Below, in pieces: positions 1-15,100 of a stretch of 64,000 bases of DNA (its first letter is position 1; each line of letters begins with the position of its first letter). The notes under the pieces are model-generated. The model searched no databases and was not told the origin of the DNA. It saw only the letters and a program-made list of their open reading frames with translations. Made by a program: the position numbers and the translations under genes. The stretch is from Antedon mediterranea (lineage: Eukaryota; Echinodermata; Crinoidea; Comatulida; Antedonidae). Location of the stretch: NCBI RefSeq assembly GCF_964355755.1, contig NC_092680.1:313001-377000 (forward strand), given 5' to 3'.

Positions 1-2320
1 GTAGGGACCATGGAGGGTCTAATCCGAATTCCCTCAGTTTGAGGACAAATATAAATACCAAATTTCTCCATGAATTTACCGATACCAATTCTTCTCTCAA
101 CAGTAAAATCAAATCAGTGTAACTAACCACCCATATACACGTTTCATCCTCACATCAGCAGAAACTTAGCAAAGAGAAAGAGATTCAAAATAGTTGTGAC
201 TTCGCGAGTGGTGTGATGGAAAGTATGATTGTAAGGCTTCAGGCTAGTGCATTCTATTTTGTTGGTTTACCGCTTACCATTACCGCTCATCTATGTAAAT
301 TGGCCTTAAATCTCATAAGAGATATGAGTTTGAAAGCATGTCATCATGTGATTGTCGAGTCATGTGCTTTTTGTTGGATGTGTGTTAAAATAAATAATGC
401 AACAAAATGTAATAATCAACTGTAGCACAATTAGTTCTCTGCCATTACTTCAACAGTCACAAACAGGAAACAGTTGTCAAAGCCTGAATGCACACAATAA
501 TGTTAGAACACTATCATACTCAGTTTTGACCAGTCAGGTTTATTCCGGATTTTATTCCCATTCATCATGATGGCATGTTGTGAAATCATGAATAAAAACT
601 TTGAGTGGTGGAAAGAATAATAGCAACAAAAAAAAGATTTTTACAAGTTTCAATCAAATAAGGATTATCCACAAGTCAACTCAAATACATTTGTTGATAT
701 TAAATCCTAGAAACTTGTGGGGGTGTGTGGGGGAGATTAATTAATTGCTATCATTATTATTAGTAGTGACAACTTACTTAACCTTTTATAAATCCTACAA
801 ACAAAAAATATAGCTTATTGAAAATGAAAATTAAGAAAAAATGTTAAAAAATTAATGAAGTGAGAACACTAAAGATACAGTAAATCCACAAAAAGAAAGA
901 ATAAAAAATCAAGAAAAAAAGAGTTTCCAGAAGAAAATAAATTTAAAGAAAAAACTGAATCTAAATTGAAAATATTGAAATACAAGCAATAATTAAACAA
1001 TATGAGTATGCCAATAAGAAGAAGATCTGTAGCTCAGTTGGGTGTCAATTTGTGCATCAAACAGTGGCTGGTGAATCTGTAGATGGTTTAAAATCTTCCT
1101 AGAATATAAACAACGAGCAGAATACATTTTTCATGTGTTGATAACAACAAAGTACACTGTACCTGCACAAGGAGCTAATTGCCTTTTAGTCTATGAAAAA
1201 TTCATACATTTTCAATTGATAGGTTTGGATTCGTTATGTATCAAGATTACCTACTCAAAATAAAAGAGTCTCCCTCCCTTGAGGTATATATAATTGGGCT
1301 ACAAGAGTCTCCCTCCCTTGAGGTATATATAATTGGGCTACAAGAGTCTCCCTCCCTGGTACATATAATTGGGCTACAAGAGTCTCCCTCCCTTGAGGTA
1401 CATATAATTGGGCTACTTTCATTAAATTCTAAATATTTATAAAATTAGAGTTATTAACACATACTGTAAATGCTTTATATAACTGATGCCCTTACCTACA
1501 CAAATATTATTTTGTTATATTTTGCGTTCAATGACATTCACAAGATGAGAGATAACACATGGTTTATAAAGTCTCTACAACATTCCTAATGATTTTTACT
1601 GAATTAAAAACTGATTTAATTATCAATCTAAGTTACTTTTAAAGTCTGAATATGTTTTAGAATTTTTAGTAAAAGGATTTAATAATTATATGTAGTTCTA
1701 GAATGTTAGTAAGTGCAATTCTTCTATGTTAATATCCTTTTATGTACAGTGTGTTAGTGTCACTTTTTTGGATTTATTTCTGTCTAGCTGTTATGGTAAT
1801 AGTTTGTAACATCCAATTTTATACATGATAGTTTTTTTAATATACTAATTGCATTAAAGAATATTTGAAAGATGTTGTTTTTTGGTTTTTATCTTTAATT
1901 TCAACTCTTGTACTGTAGGGCCTATACTAAACTAAATATTGTATTGTTATGTGGTCGAACCTTTTCTACAAAAATCTATTCCAAAAGAGAGAAGCAATCA
2001 GTTTTGGTTCGGAAAGTTGGCATGACTGGTGCTACAGTGTTGGGTGGTAACGATATACTACACACTTTCAGAGGGCCTATATATGTCAGAGTCTGGGAAA
2101 GACTGTGGGGCCTGTATATAATACTGAGCCAGGATAAATAGAGATTTATTTTATAATATCTCTTTTTATTTTCACAGAAACAGTAAATCATAACAATATC
2201 ATTAACTACAACTAGACATTTATTTATTTAAGTTATGATTTTTTATTTTACATCGTCATACATAAACTTCCTAAAGATCGTCAAAAGTGTGCTTAATTTG
2301 TTTCCAATTGATGTACTTAC
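1..2320. other. NCX intron or flank, no exon recognised
   Basis: AT-rich sequence lying 3' of the last visible NCX exon. I looked for the next Calx-beta exon (it must begin with one base completing a codon) and found none. Short open frames at 213-425 and 1908-2141 resemble no family I know and lack splice context. The only ordered structure is a 39-bp minisatellite at 1265-1415. Confidence 0.5.
1265..1415. repeat. 39-bp minisatellite, 4 copies
   Basis: Unit begins agagtctccctcccttgagg and ends in aattgggctaca. The third copy is 6 bp short. The unit length is a multiple of 3, so it creates an open frame repeating LQESPSLEVYIIG that should not be read as a gene. Confidence 0.9.
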
Positions 2321-5300
2321 GGCGGCTTCCGATGAAAAAGTATGTCAATATCAAGTTTGCCCGCACTCTCCAGGACAGAATAGCTTTGTGACGCAAATGT
2401 AAATTTTCCAACTAAGCTGGAAGCTGAAACAAACAAATGAAATATAAATAGAAAAATATAACTAATAATATTATGTGCATAATAATGATGATGAAGATGA
2501 TATTTCTATTTATAGACTTGTATTACCGTTTTAACATTTTACGCTCTGTATTTTCCTGCTATGTTTTTTTTTAATGAATATAATAATAATGAAATAACTT
2601 TTTTTAGGTTTACAGCTCAGCTACTGTACAGTATGTATATATTTATATATTTTTATATTTATACATTAATTGTATGTTGTTGTTATGTTGTTAACGTTTT
2701 CCGTCTTCCGACATTACGCTTTCCACAATTTGTTTCCATTTTTTTCTGTTTATGGCAGGATGGTTTGATTAATTGTATAATGTAATAATAATTAAACTAG
2801 CCACATTGTTCAGATCCAATATTTTAATTTATTAGTGTGTAAATTATATATGTTTTTTAATAATATGAATATTTATAAGAAATAATATTTGACTATTACA
2901 CATGCTTTTATTAGTATAATGGAATATAAGGCTTTTAGATCTCTAATTAGTGTGAAATCTATATATAAATTCAACAACATACTGTGAAGATATATTCTCT
3001 GTAGAGTATCGTATCTAAGTAATTTAGTATATTGAGTTGAATTGAAAAAAGGCTTGTATTCAGCAAATACTAATTTAACCTTGTACACCAAAGCAACTAC
3101 AACCCGATGCAAATTACACTGTAAAATAGATCATGTAATCACTAATTTATCTATTAATGTACCACAAAGAAGGTATGTAAGTCTCATTGTGGACTTATGT
3201 ATTTCATTCACACAAGTTGATTGTATAAAGCAGAGATCAATTTACTATATACTGTATATGAGATATATACCATAAATGCTCCAGGGTTTTGTTTTAGGAG
3301 TTTATTTGAGTTTAATCTTTTGGGTATATTATGGTAACACATGAAATCAAATAAATTCAAATCTTATAAACATGCTTGGTCAATTCTTGGTAGATCATAA
3401 GTCAAGGAATTCTACTACAAATAGAAATTTCTTACAATACATTGCATGTAGTATATTTATTCAAGGAAAATATTAATTTATTTGGGTGGGGCATTCATTT
3501 ACAATCAATGTTCAATGGGGGCGCTTATTCGAGAAGGAGTTTATTCAAAGTGTGGCGTTTATTACAATATGGTAAATATGTATATCAAACACAACAGGGT
3601 TTTTATTATACTTACTTAGACTTTCTAATCTTTACAGATTTTATTTTTGTTTTGTCTTTAATATTAACTAACACTAACCTTCGTAGTCCTTGATTGACAC
3701 CGAAGTGTTTAAGGTGACTAAATATTTTGAAACCAAACTAAATGCCATACCTGGAGGGAATTCAGTCTGGCAGCGACTCTGTATATTCTGAACCTTTTCC
3801 ACCAATGCCAGCATTCGAGGGGGACCGGTTGGACGGACGAGAGAACGCTTACCACCAAGTAAGGAACGTACTGCTGCATGTCGGAATCTATGCAATAGTA
3901 ATAGTCAATTAACAAAAAATCTACAATAAATATAAAATTCAGATGGTTTTTAAATAGCTTCGGCATAAATCTGGCAATTTTAGAATTACATGCTACATGT
4001 GCACCTGGCTGTGTACAACAGACTATAACTGTCATCTATAGGGCTTAGCTCTTATTCTTCTATGCCTGAGATACTATTTAGGCTAGATACAAATTAGGTG
4101 GCTAAAATCAGTACTGAAAGTATGCAAACTTTCAATACCATTGAGTAATTTTTCTAGATTTTTTATTTGATTTTCCGAATTTTGCCCTTATGTCTATTTT
4201 TACATACATATATAAAAAAACATATCATAAATTTAGGTATTTTCATACTTTTTGAACAATTGCTTGTTAATAATCTTAAGACATCAAAGAGCATACACTC
4301 CATTCTAAGTTTGAATTGACTTACTTCGCTCTAGCAAATGTTGTGCGGCCATCATCTGCTTTCAGTAAACGGCAGTCTTCGTCGCCCAATTCAACATCTC
4401 TCGTCATTCTTAAAGAGAACAATTTGATTATATATACTTAAAAATTTGATGTTGGCTTCATAAGCAAGGTTACAATGTAACTTAATTTGCATAATAAGTT
4501 TATGTAAATTAATATGCCGGTAACTTTATTTGCATAACAGGTTTATGCAAATTATAATGAACACATGAACAGTGATTATCAAATCCCAACCTTATAATTA
4601 TGTCAAAATTAAATTAATTATCAATGTACATGGCTACTATCCTTAAGCCATTACTCTATGCTATAATTAAAGGAAATCAAATTGATTACAGCAAAGTATG
4701 TGTCAAGGAATAACATTATAATTTAACTGTTGGGTTGAACGTTCTGAGACAACAAATATTTTTTTGTTGAATATGCCATTTTAAATGTCACATAATAGTT
4801 ATTCACTTCAACCAAAAATTGGATCGAGAAAAATCTATGGAAGTGATTACTTTATTAAAACTGCGAAATGGCCAATTCAAAGTTCTTAATTTTTCATGTT
4901 TTTTTTTTGTGATAATGCATTTACTTTATTTCAGAGTTGGCCTCACAAACGTGTAGAATTGCGATTGCCTAAAGGAAGGTATTACAACAACAGATCTATC
5001 ATGTAATTGTTTTCTAATAGCCAGATTACTTACAACTCATTGTTCTTATCTTCAGTAGTTGCTTTCACATTTAATTGACTGAAATTAAAATGAGAAAAAC
5101 GGCAACATTATTTTACAGTATCAATATACTGTAAACTAGAAGAATACATTATCATGTTTGAGACCGCAGACAAAATTTAAAGACAAACAATTTGACGTTT
5201 ACTGTATTTAGTAAAATAAACACTTTGAATAAATTACCTCTCAAATAAACTATAGAGCATCATTTTTAATAAATGCATTTAAGCGCCATGCCACTGTATC

Positions 5301-8300
5301 ATCTGCACTTTACCGAGCATTTTGGTACAATTTGTACTGTATCTTCTTGATATTTTGAATAACTGTATTTAAGCGCCATGCCACAATATGATCTACAGGT
5401 CACCGAGCATTTTGGTACTATTTGTACTGTATCTTTTTGATATTTTGAATAACTGTATTTAAGCGCCATGCCACGATATGATCTACAGGTTTACCGAGCA
5501 TTTTGGTACAATTTGTACCTGTATCTTCTTGATATTTATTGTGTTTTTCTTAACTAGCAGGTATTTATTTTATTGTATATGTTACCATACACCCCAAAAA
5601 CTCCCTTGAATAAATGCCTTCCTCGAATAAACCCCTCACCTAACAACTCTGCCGAACAATAAAATAAATTATTATTATTTGTATTTTTCTGAATCTGTAA
5701 CATTTTTTCAATTCAATACCAATTACAAAAAGTGCTCCTTTAAACTTGGTCACTTTGATAGCGACGACGACGACGATGATGATGTTTGATTTAAAAATAT
5801 ATCAAACATAAATATTATGAATTTACACATGTATAGAAATATTTTTAGTCATTACATTTGATTGTAAAAATGTCAGATAACTATAAACTACATTTATGTT
5901 GTATTAGGGATGCTAAATAAGCTACAATACAGAAATAACATTTGAGTATACACTCTGAGTGGCATTGAGAGTAAATTGAAAAATATTTAAATCCAATGAA
6001 GGATATGTTTTAAGCTCGGTCCACAACACGAATGTGATGAGTGGACACGATGACATCATATCACTCCCATATATGGACACGATGACATCATATCATTCCC
6101 ATATATGGACATGATGATGAACATATCAATCCCATATATGGACATGATGACATCATAACATTTCCATATATGGACACGATGATATCATATCATTCCCATA
6201 TATGGACATGATGACATCATATCACTCCTCATAGTTTGTCAAATCACACTTGTTTCAAAATTCAATTTGATCAATGATAAGTCCACCAATAAGTTGCTGT
6301 AGGCAGTGGGCTAACTTTATGTTTGATTAATCAAAACAGAAATGATCAGGACTTTTGTGATCTGAAGAGACAATAAAGTTGATCCAATGAGCCCACATTT
6401 CCCTCAAATTCAAAGTTTTTAATTTTAAGAAAATAGCAACAAACATGGGCTTACAACTGAAGTATTGACGAAAAATGTTAAACATAATATTTATGATAAA
6501 CAATCATTAAAACAAAGTCACCTTTACAAATATTCTACTAATGACTTGCATCATTAAACCTAAATACTATCAAATTAAAAATTGTGATTACACTCTGAGT
6601 CCACTAAGCTGTGTCAGTCAATTAAAATTACCATAAAAGCAAAATTGATTAAGGATGACTACAAAGTTACAAGACAATTACTTAATGTAAGCCAACAGTA
6701 TCAGGCTGAAAAATTATAGTGTTTTCTCCATGGTAATACTAATCTTAGCCAGAGGTGTTTATGGCTATATTTAGACCAATACTTGTACAATAGAATGTAT
6801 AGTGCAAATGTCCTAACCAGAAGACAGACCTAAAGATATGGAGTCTCCAGGGACTTATGTACCATGTAGGCTGTTCAACAGTTTTGTAATTATCAATATC
6901 CAATTGATCACGACATAATCATCCCAATAACAAATGGCGATAAAATCAGATAAGAATAATAATTTTAATATATCTAAATTCTATAAAATTATAGATTCTA
7001 TAGAAATTCTATAAAATTATAGATTCTAAAGAAAATAAGAAACATTTTATAGACACTAAATAAATTCTATAGAAATTAAAATATATTTCAATAGAAGTGT
7101 TCTATACAATATCATAGAGCTCTATTAAATGTTCTATACAATTCTATAGAAATGTTTGTAAGGGTGTGCTCAATGTAAATGAATAACATGGCTCAATTTG
7201 TCCAGTGAAATTAGTGATAAGCAGAAAAATTATAAACATTTACAAGTTATTCTACTTTGAAAATGAGCTTTTTGTTTTATTTCATGTGTATATTTACATA
7301 TGTGCTTGTTTCACAATTGTTATACAATCTTCATGAGAAATAATTTTTGGTATGAGTTTTGGTATGAGTTTTGGTATGAGTTTTGGTATGAGTTTTGGTA
7401 TGAGTTTTTCCTGTCTGTAAACTAAAATAATTATAGTACTAAATATTATCTAATTAATTATTTGTAATGTCTTAGTTTGTAGAACACAATACAATAGTTA
7501 CTATAATTAGACACATTACACAATACAATAGTTACTATAATTAGACACATTACACAATACAATAGTTACTATAATTAGACACATTACACAATACAATAGT
7601 TACTATAATTAGACACATTACACAATACAATAGTTACTATAATTAGACACATGTAGTAATCAGAAGACAAGTACCTTTGTGCTTTCTCTGCTTCCAAATG
7701 TGACAGAGAAGGCGATATGCCATGAATCACACTCTTCTTAGGTCCACCATTTATAACACGTACATTCTATATTATAAAGAAAGAAAGATTAAAAGAACAT
7801 AAAGAAAACAAATTGGCTCTTGCATCTCCCAATAACTAAATAGGCATATCATAGAGATAGTGAATTATAATACTGTATCAGGCCTATCAAAGCTATTGGT
7901 GTAGTGAAGCCAGAGAGGCTACATCTTTAGTCATCTTTTGGTCCAATAATGTACTCTCACTTTTACAGAGCTTATTTTTAAAGGAGCTTTTTACCATTTT
8001 TCCTCCTGGACAATGTTGAGGTTTGAAATACTCAATTTAATTTAGTCCATAAACGTACTCTCACTTTTACAGGGCTTATTTTTAAAAGGGCGTGTTTTCC
8101 ATGTTTCCTCTTGGAGGTTTGAAATACTTAATTTGGTTATCACTTGAGTCCTAGTACTAGTAGTGTCTACTGCTTTGTAATTGTAAACAACAGAAGAAAT
8201 TTGCATGGAAAAAAATAAATTTGTAATTAAATGTCTATGTATTGTACTAGTATGAAGACAATACTATTACTATAGTATGTTGAATCTTCACATTAGACAT

Positions 8301-9111
8301 TTTGTAATATAGTGTTGTGTTGTTGAGGTACTGACTTGTAATGAAGACTCTTACTCGCTTAACTGTCGTAACACATATATTGTTTATTCAGTATAATATT
8401 TGATACGTGCGATAATAATGATACAGCTAACTAACTAAGGATAAGGAACGGAGGATCAGTGATGCTGTCGGTGAGATGTGAAGTGTGTAGGTCTGCTTCT
8501 GTAGAAGTGGCTGTAAGGTGTGTGCTCCGTGAGGTGGCTGTAAGGTGTAGATGTTCTTCTGAAGAAGTGGCTGTGAGGTGTGTCTGGGCTCTTCTGAAAC
8601 TTGGGGGTATATTGGCTTCGGTTCATTTGCATATGTTACTACGTCATCTGTGAGGGTAACGATTACTACTACTATTACTACTACTACTACTACTACTATT
8701 ACTACTACTATTACTACCACTACTACTACCACTACCACTACTACTACTACTACTACTACTATTACTACTACCACTACTATTACTACTACTATTACTACTA
8801 CTATTACTACTACTACTACTACTACTACTACCACTACCACTACTACTACCACTACTACCACTACTATTACTACTACTACTACTACTACTACCACTACTAC
8901 TACTACTACTACTACCACCACTACTACTACTACCACTACCACTACTATTACTACTACTACTACTACTACTATTACTACTACTACTACTACTACTACTACC
9001 ACTACCACTACTACTACCACTACTACCACTACTATTACTACTACTACTACTACTACTACTACCACTACTACTACTACTACTACTACCACCACTACTACTA
9101 CTACCACTACC

Positions 9112-9160
<49 letters not shown>

Positions 9161-12100
9161 TTACTATTACTACTACTGTAGTGGTTACTACTACTACTAT
9201 TACTACTATTACTACTATTACTACTACTATTACTACTATTACTACTACTATTACTACTATTACTACTATTACTACTATTACTACTACTACTATTACTACT
9301 ACTATTACTACTACTATTACTACTATTACTACTACCACTACTATTACTACTACTATTACTACTACTACCACTACCACTACTATTACTACTACTACTACTA
9401 CTACTATTACTATTACTACTACTGTAGTGGTTACTACTACTACTATTACTACTATTACTACTATTACTACTATTACTACTACTATTACTACTACTATTAC
9501 TACTATTACTACTATTACTACTATTACTACTACTATAACTACTATTACTACTATTACTACTACTATAACTACTATTACTACTATTACTACTATTACTACT
9601 ATTACTAATACTACTACTACTACTACTACTCAGGGGCGCAGCCAGCAAAGAATTAAAGGGGGGGTCAACCAATATGTGAGTATTTTGCGAGCGAAGCGAG
9701 CAACCATGGGCTGGGGGCCAGGGGGCCGCCAAGGGCCCCCGGTTGGGGTCCAGGGGGGCGAAGCCCCCTGGAAGCTTTGGCGGTCTAGGGCAATCTAGAT
9801 CATTTGAATCGGTTTACGCACACACAAATATGACAATGTTAACACTAATAAACTGAAACAAAGAAAACAAAAAACAACTCTCATTTTCATTACAGAACAT
9901 TTTTATATTCCAGGCTGCCACAGACAAACACTTTTTTTCTTGCTTGTTTGTTGATTTGTTTAGAGAGGCTGTAAACTCAGAGGAGGAATTATTTGAATTC
10001 CTCCCTTTTCACCAATACAAAAGTTGCATGAAATGAACGTAGAGATGCAAAAGTTTGAAAAAAGAAATTAGAATGATAGCATGGAGGGAGTGATATTATT
10101 AAATGAGAACCGTAAGGTTAGAGTTCATACACTGTGCAAGTCCAAGAAGCTATCTTGGCTCCGTGTGTATGTGAGACGCTTATCATACCCAGTACATACA
10201 ATATTTTGTTTAAAAATATACCTATTTTGTTCGAATGTATAGTATAGGTGATAGCTTATACATAATTGTAATAACTAACTTCTAAATTATTATCATACAT
10301 TTTACGTTAGTTACTATAACGGCGCTCTTGACATCGCGTGATGCATCTTTAAACATAAGTTTGGAACATTCTTCTTGGCTTGGAGACAGAATTCGCGAAT
10401 GACATTCTCTGTATTAATGTTCATGTTAAAGTGTATTTTCATGAGGCACAGTCCCGAAAGCTGCTCATAAGACATGTGATTTCCCAAACAGGTTTTCGTT
10501 CTCCATAAAGTCGAAAAACTCCACTCAGCTTCAGCAGACGTTACGGGCATAGGCCTACGCGATTAGAAGAAGTGCACGCACATTCGGGAACACATTTGGA
10601 TCCGCTAATTTTACACAGTCGCTTCCATCACTGAAGCTCGGAATGAAGATGTTCGTGTCTTGGCAGATCATCGTACCAAATTCAAGTTCCTTGAAAACTT
10701 CTTCAACATTACACTTCACTATAGACTCGGGTGCTACGCCAAATATTTTAAAGCATGGCCTGTCATCGGCAGAAAAACGGGTTTTTAACTCGGTTTGTAA
10801 TCAAGAAGTTGATTTGGTAATACTGCTCGGTAGTAATCTTCCACAGTATCTCCAGAATGATTTGATCTGTATTGTTGTCTCATGTTTTTATTTATTTTTT
10901 CTAAAAAAAAGGGGGGTCAGGACCCCCGTGACCCCCCCACTGGCTGCGCCCCTGCTACTGTAGTGGTTACTACTACTACTATTACTACTATTACTACTAT
11001 TACTACTATTACTACTACTATTACTACTATTACTACTATTACTACTATTACTACTACTGTAGTGGTTACTTTGAAATTGATTGTAGAATTGTTACTGAAT
11101 ATTAAAACATTCTGGTTACTAACCGTAATTTGATCATTTTTCAACATTCATTAAAATAAATGTGATGTATAATTTTTTTATTTTATATACAAATAATTGT
11201 AAAACTTTTAAATATTGTATGTATTTTTATTTATTTTTAAAAAATTGTATTTATCTGCACTGTTCTAAAAGTAGAATTCCATCTCTCTATCACTCATGTT
11301 AAATAGGCCAAATTATTTGTGAATCTTCAAAATGCACTAATATGGGTGAATGGATTTTATATTAACATACGCATTACGGATGAAAATGTAACAGTCATCC
11401 AACCCAAAAAAAAATATGAGGATATGTCCTATATCAGAAAGGAATTAATTTTTGGAAAAGAGACAGAATAAATTTCTTCAATTCCAAAACCTCATCATAA
11501 TGATTAAAATTATCAAGAATTTACTGTATATAGGTGGTCGTGTAAACACGGTTTATTAAACCAATTTGATAAATAAATGAGTTTACAATGTACCGTGCAT
11601 GTGGTCTATAGAAAGCAAATAACCCCATCGAAAAAAAATTGAAACTTAACAAAAAGGTTAGCAAAACAAAAGACTATAGCCTATATATGCATAGTCCTTA
11701 ACTTAACAAAAAGGTTAGCCACAAAACACTATAGCCTATATATGCATAGTCTTTAACTTAACAAAAAGGTTAGCCACAAAACACTATAGCCTATATATGC
11801 ATAGTCCTTAACTTAACAAAAAGGTTAGCCACAAAACACTATAGCCTATAATATGCATAGTCCTTAACTTAACAAAAAGGTTAGCCACAAAACACTATAG
11901 CCTATAATATGCATAGTCCTTAACTTAACAAAAAGGTTTAGCCACAAAACACTATAGCCTATAATATGCATAGTCCTTAACTTAACAAAAAGGTTAGCCA
12001 CAAAAGACTATAGCCTATATATGCATAGTCCTTAACTTAACAAAAAGGTTAGCCACAAAACACTATAGCCTATATATGCATAGTCCTTCGTGAGGACTGT

Positions 12101-15100
12101 AAACGATGATCGGCAACAGTGAAATAAATAATACATAAACAGTGACATATAATTTATTAAATTATAATAAAACATCTTTCATTCTCAGTGTCAAATAAAT
12201 TTATTACATTAAACGAGACTTTCCATTTCGTCAGATTAGGAATATAGCTTTTGTTCTGCAATTCTAACCATACTGAATCTCCTTATATGGATTCTTATAA
12301 TAGCGTACTCTCCTCATTATCCAATCTCAGATTTCTTTTTTTCAAACAAATTTTCCCAATAATATTTATTTCAATGAAATGAAGGTTACAACTATTTATA
12401 TACTGAAGACTAAATAAAATAAATGTTCCCCAATGGTATCATTTATTTGGTAATGCGCATTTCACAGTTAAACTATTGTGACTGTCAAGTCCTCTTTTTC
12501 TTTTCATTCTTCTTTCTTTCTACAATTTTTTCTACCTAAAAGTGATATCTAATGGTGATAATTAGGACGCTCAAATGGACGTTCAGCTCATAAACATTCA
12601 TTATTTGTATATTAGTTGGGCCAACATTTGGTTCACATGTTGGCCACAATTTGAGACACTGTTGTGCTTGAACAACTTAAAAATCATTGCTACTAAATCA
12701 TCATTAATATTAAAGCTAAACCATAGAAAATATCTCAATGGGTAAACTAAGGAAACATGTTATTTTATTTATGTCGTGAGGTAATTTTGTACCTTCACAC
12801 AGTTTAAGAGAGTTCAAGAGAGGCTTATGATTATCAATTGAAAGAATTATGTGGCACAACCAATTCCCATCTTGAAAATAAAAAGGTAACAAAAGCCAAC
12901 TGAATCATAAGATAGACTTTATGTTTGTGAATAATATTTACTCAAACTCTCATTATCTCCAAAAATGATAATTTACATGTTGTTTGATTATCCACATTGT
13001 CCTTATAAAACACGAGGAGCATCAAGAATTACGTCACGTAACCTTAAATGTTTCCATGCGACAGATCACTTGGTAATTTTCATGTCAATTTAAGAAGCTG
13101 TTTTAATTTAAAAGACGTGCTTAATCTAGGAAGATGTATGATCTAATAAAACCACAGAAAATGTGTTTCCTAGTCTGGCATGTATGGCCATTGGCTCCAC
13201 AATGTCTTGCAATAGTTAGTGGAGGAAAGTTCATTAACTAAAACACACACACAGACAAAACAATCCACCTTGTGCTCATCGATATGTTGATTTAATAAAC
13301 TGAAATGAGTGGCTGGAAGAGCAAACGTAAATTTGAATATTTGTTAATACGTAATTAAATAAAGAAGTCCTTGGTTTTCTAAATGATGTTTTTAATTTTA
13401 AAAATAAAGATAAATGTATATATTATTATAAGCATGATATTAACAAATATATTATATATTATATTTATAATTATTATTATTATTAGTATGTTAATATTAT
13501 AATAATTTCTAACACTGATGTAGGTAGGCTAACTCTGAAAATAATTATTAAGGCTGCAACACACAAGGACGATAACAAATTGACAATAAATAGATAAACA
13601 CACTTTTGTGTTCATAAAACAAAAGAAATTAGAAAAGTTTTATAATTGAAATAAAAAATTGCTACCTTCTCGATTGGTTTAGGCCTTAGCCTAGCATCTT
13701 ATTCAGAAATTGGATTGCTACCTTCTCGATTGGTTTAGGCCTTAGCCTAGCATCTTATTCAGAAATTGGATTGCTACCTTCTCGATTGGTTTAGGCCTTA
13801 GCCTAGCATCTTATTCAAGAATTAAAATTCAAAGAAAGATGAAACATTCTATTTTCAATTGGCCTCACCTTTCATCTTTCACCTCTTGAAATTATTTGTA
13901 CCATTGGACTCATAAACATTCCTTATTATTAATATAAGCTAACTTTGTAAATTGTCTATCCTTATGACAATCAATATCGCATGCTGAAATAGATGTTTGA
14001 ATATTCAGGCACTATGGGGCTACATTTATGACTTGTCATAGGATGACCATGCACAGTGTTGTAAATAATAATAATTCATTTACTATATATTATTATTAAT
14101 AATTTTGTTTGTTCCTCTAGGATGTTCAAAAAGTACTACTAACTCAATGGCTAAGCATACATTCACTGATGCGCCTACTGTACTAGTGAGTAGCTGCTAG
14201 CCTAGTCGGTAGCTTAGCCTAGCAGTAGTCTAGCTAGGCCTGGGCTGGCTAGGCGCGCCTACAACCCCCGGTCTAGCCTAGGCTAGCCTAGTTAGTATCT
14301 AGCCAAGCCTAGTAGACCACACTACCGGAAATCTGGTAAGCCTAATTATGTCTAAGGGCCTTAGCTAGTTTCACACAAACCATTACCATTGAATAGGCCT
14401 AAATTCATGATACAAACAGGCTTTTATTTTATCACCGAAAACTATGCGAAAACTTTTTAGGGAATTCCCCCAACTCTTAATACAGCCCGCCCTCATCGTT
14501 CCTAATTTAGAAAACTTTTTGAAGAATGTAAAGTACAGTACATGCTTAAAAAATAGTACACTCAAAACCATTTTATTGTAATTGTTTTGTACGGTAACAT
14601 AAATCCTTTTTATAGCCTAAACAATGTTTGTGAAACATTCATTTTCCCCAACTTTGACAAGACGAATTGTACACTGTAATAACCAACTATCTCCAGATCA
14701 TTATAACCATGCCACCGAGAATGTTAACAATTTACTATGAAATAGTTTTCAATCATAATCTCACTTCACATTGTTTCTCTTTGAAATGTTACAGGTGTAA
14801 AAAATTAAAAGTACAGATACAATGGTTACAGAGGCCTCTTTGTCAGACTTGCTTGTGGAGTATCCAAGAGGACAACAACCACCAAGTACCACTAAGTACC
14901 AAGTAGCAAGTAAGTACTTACGTGTTGACTGCTGCTGGTATCCTGAACACCAACCGCACCACGTTTACTGCACCACCAGCCATTATCTTGTGCATACGCT
15001 GACAGAACCAAGACGGGAAAGAAACCTAATGTTACCCAGGCTTCCCAAAGATCAATTATTCCTGGAGTAATCAACATTAAAACAACTAACATCCAAATAT

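Larger units (their letters stand above)
7767..14921 (-). other. Large NCX intron (about 7.2 kb)
   Basis: Intron between NCX exons 1 and 2. It holds the ACT arrays, a hAT relic, an ~55-bp minisatellite and a 57-bp repeat, listed separately. No coding exon with splice sites was recognised elsewhere in it. Confidence 0.7.

Noticed and set aside
213-425. 70-codon plus-strand frame near the left edge
   Set aside because: No recognisable domain, no splice sites, AT-rich composition; could not be supported as a gene.
1020-1060. tRNA A-box-like gtagctcagttggg
   Set aside because: No B box at the right distance and no cloverleaf; not called as tRNA or SINE.
8427-9798. Long open frames (poly-Val, poly-Thr, poly-Tyr, poly-Ser, up to 406 codons)
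   Set aside because: Pure consequence of the ACT triplet array being open in several frames on both strands; no splice or start context.
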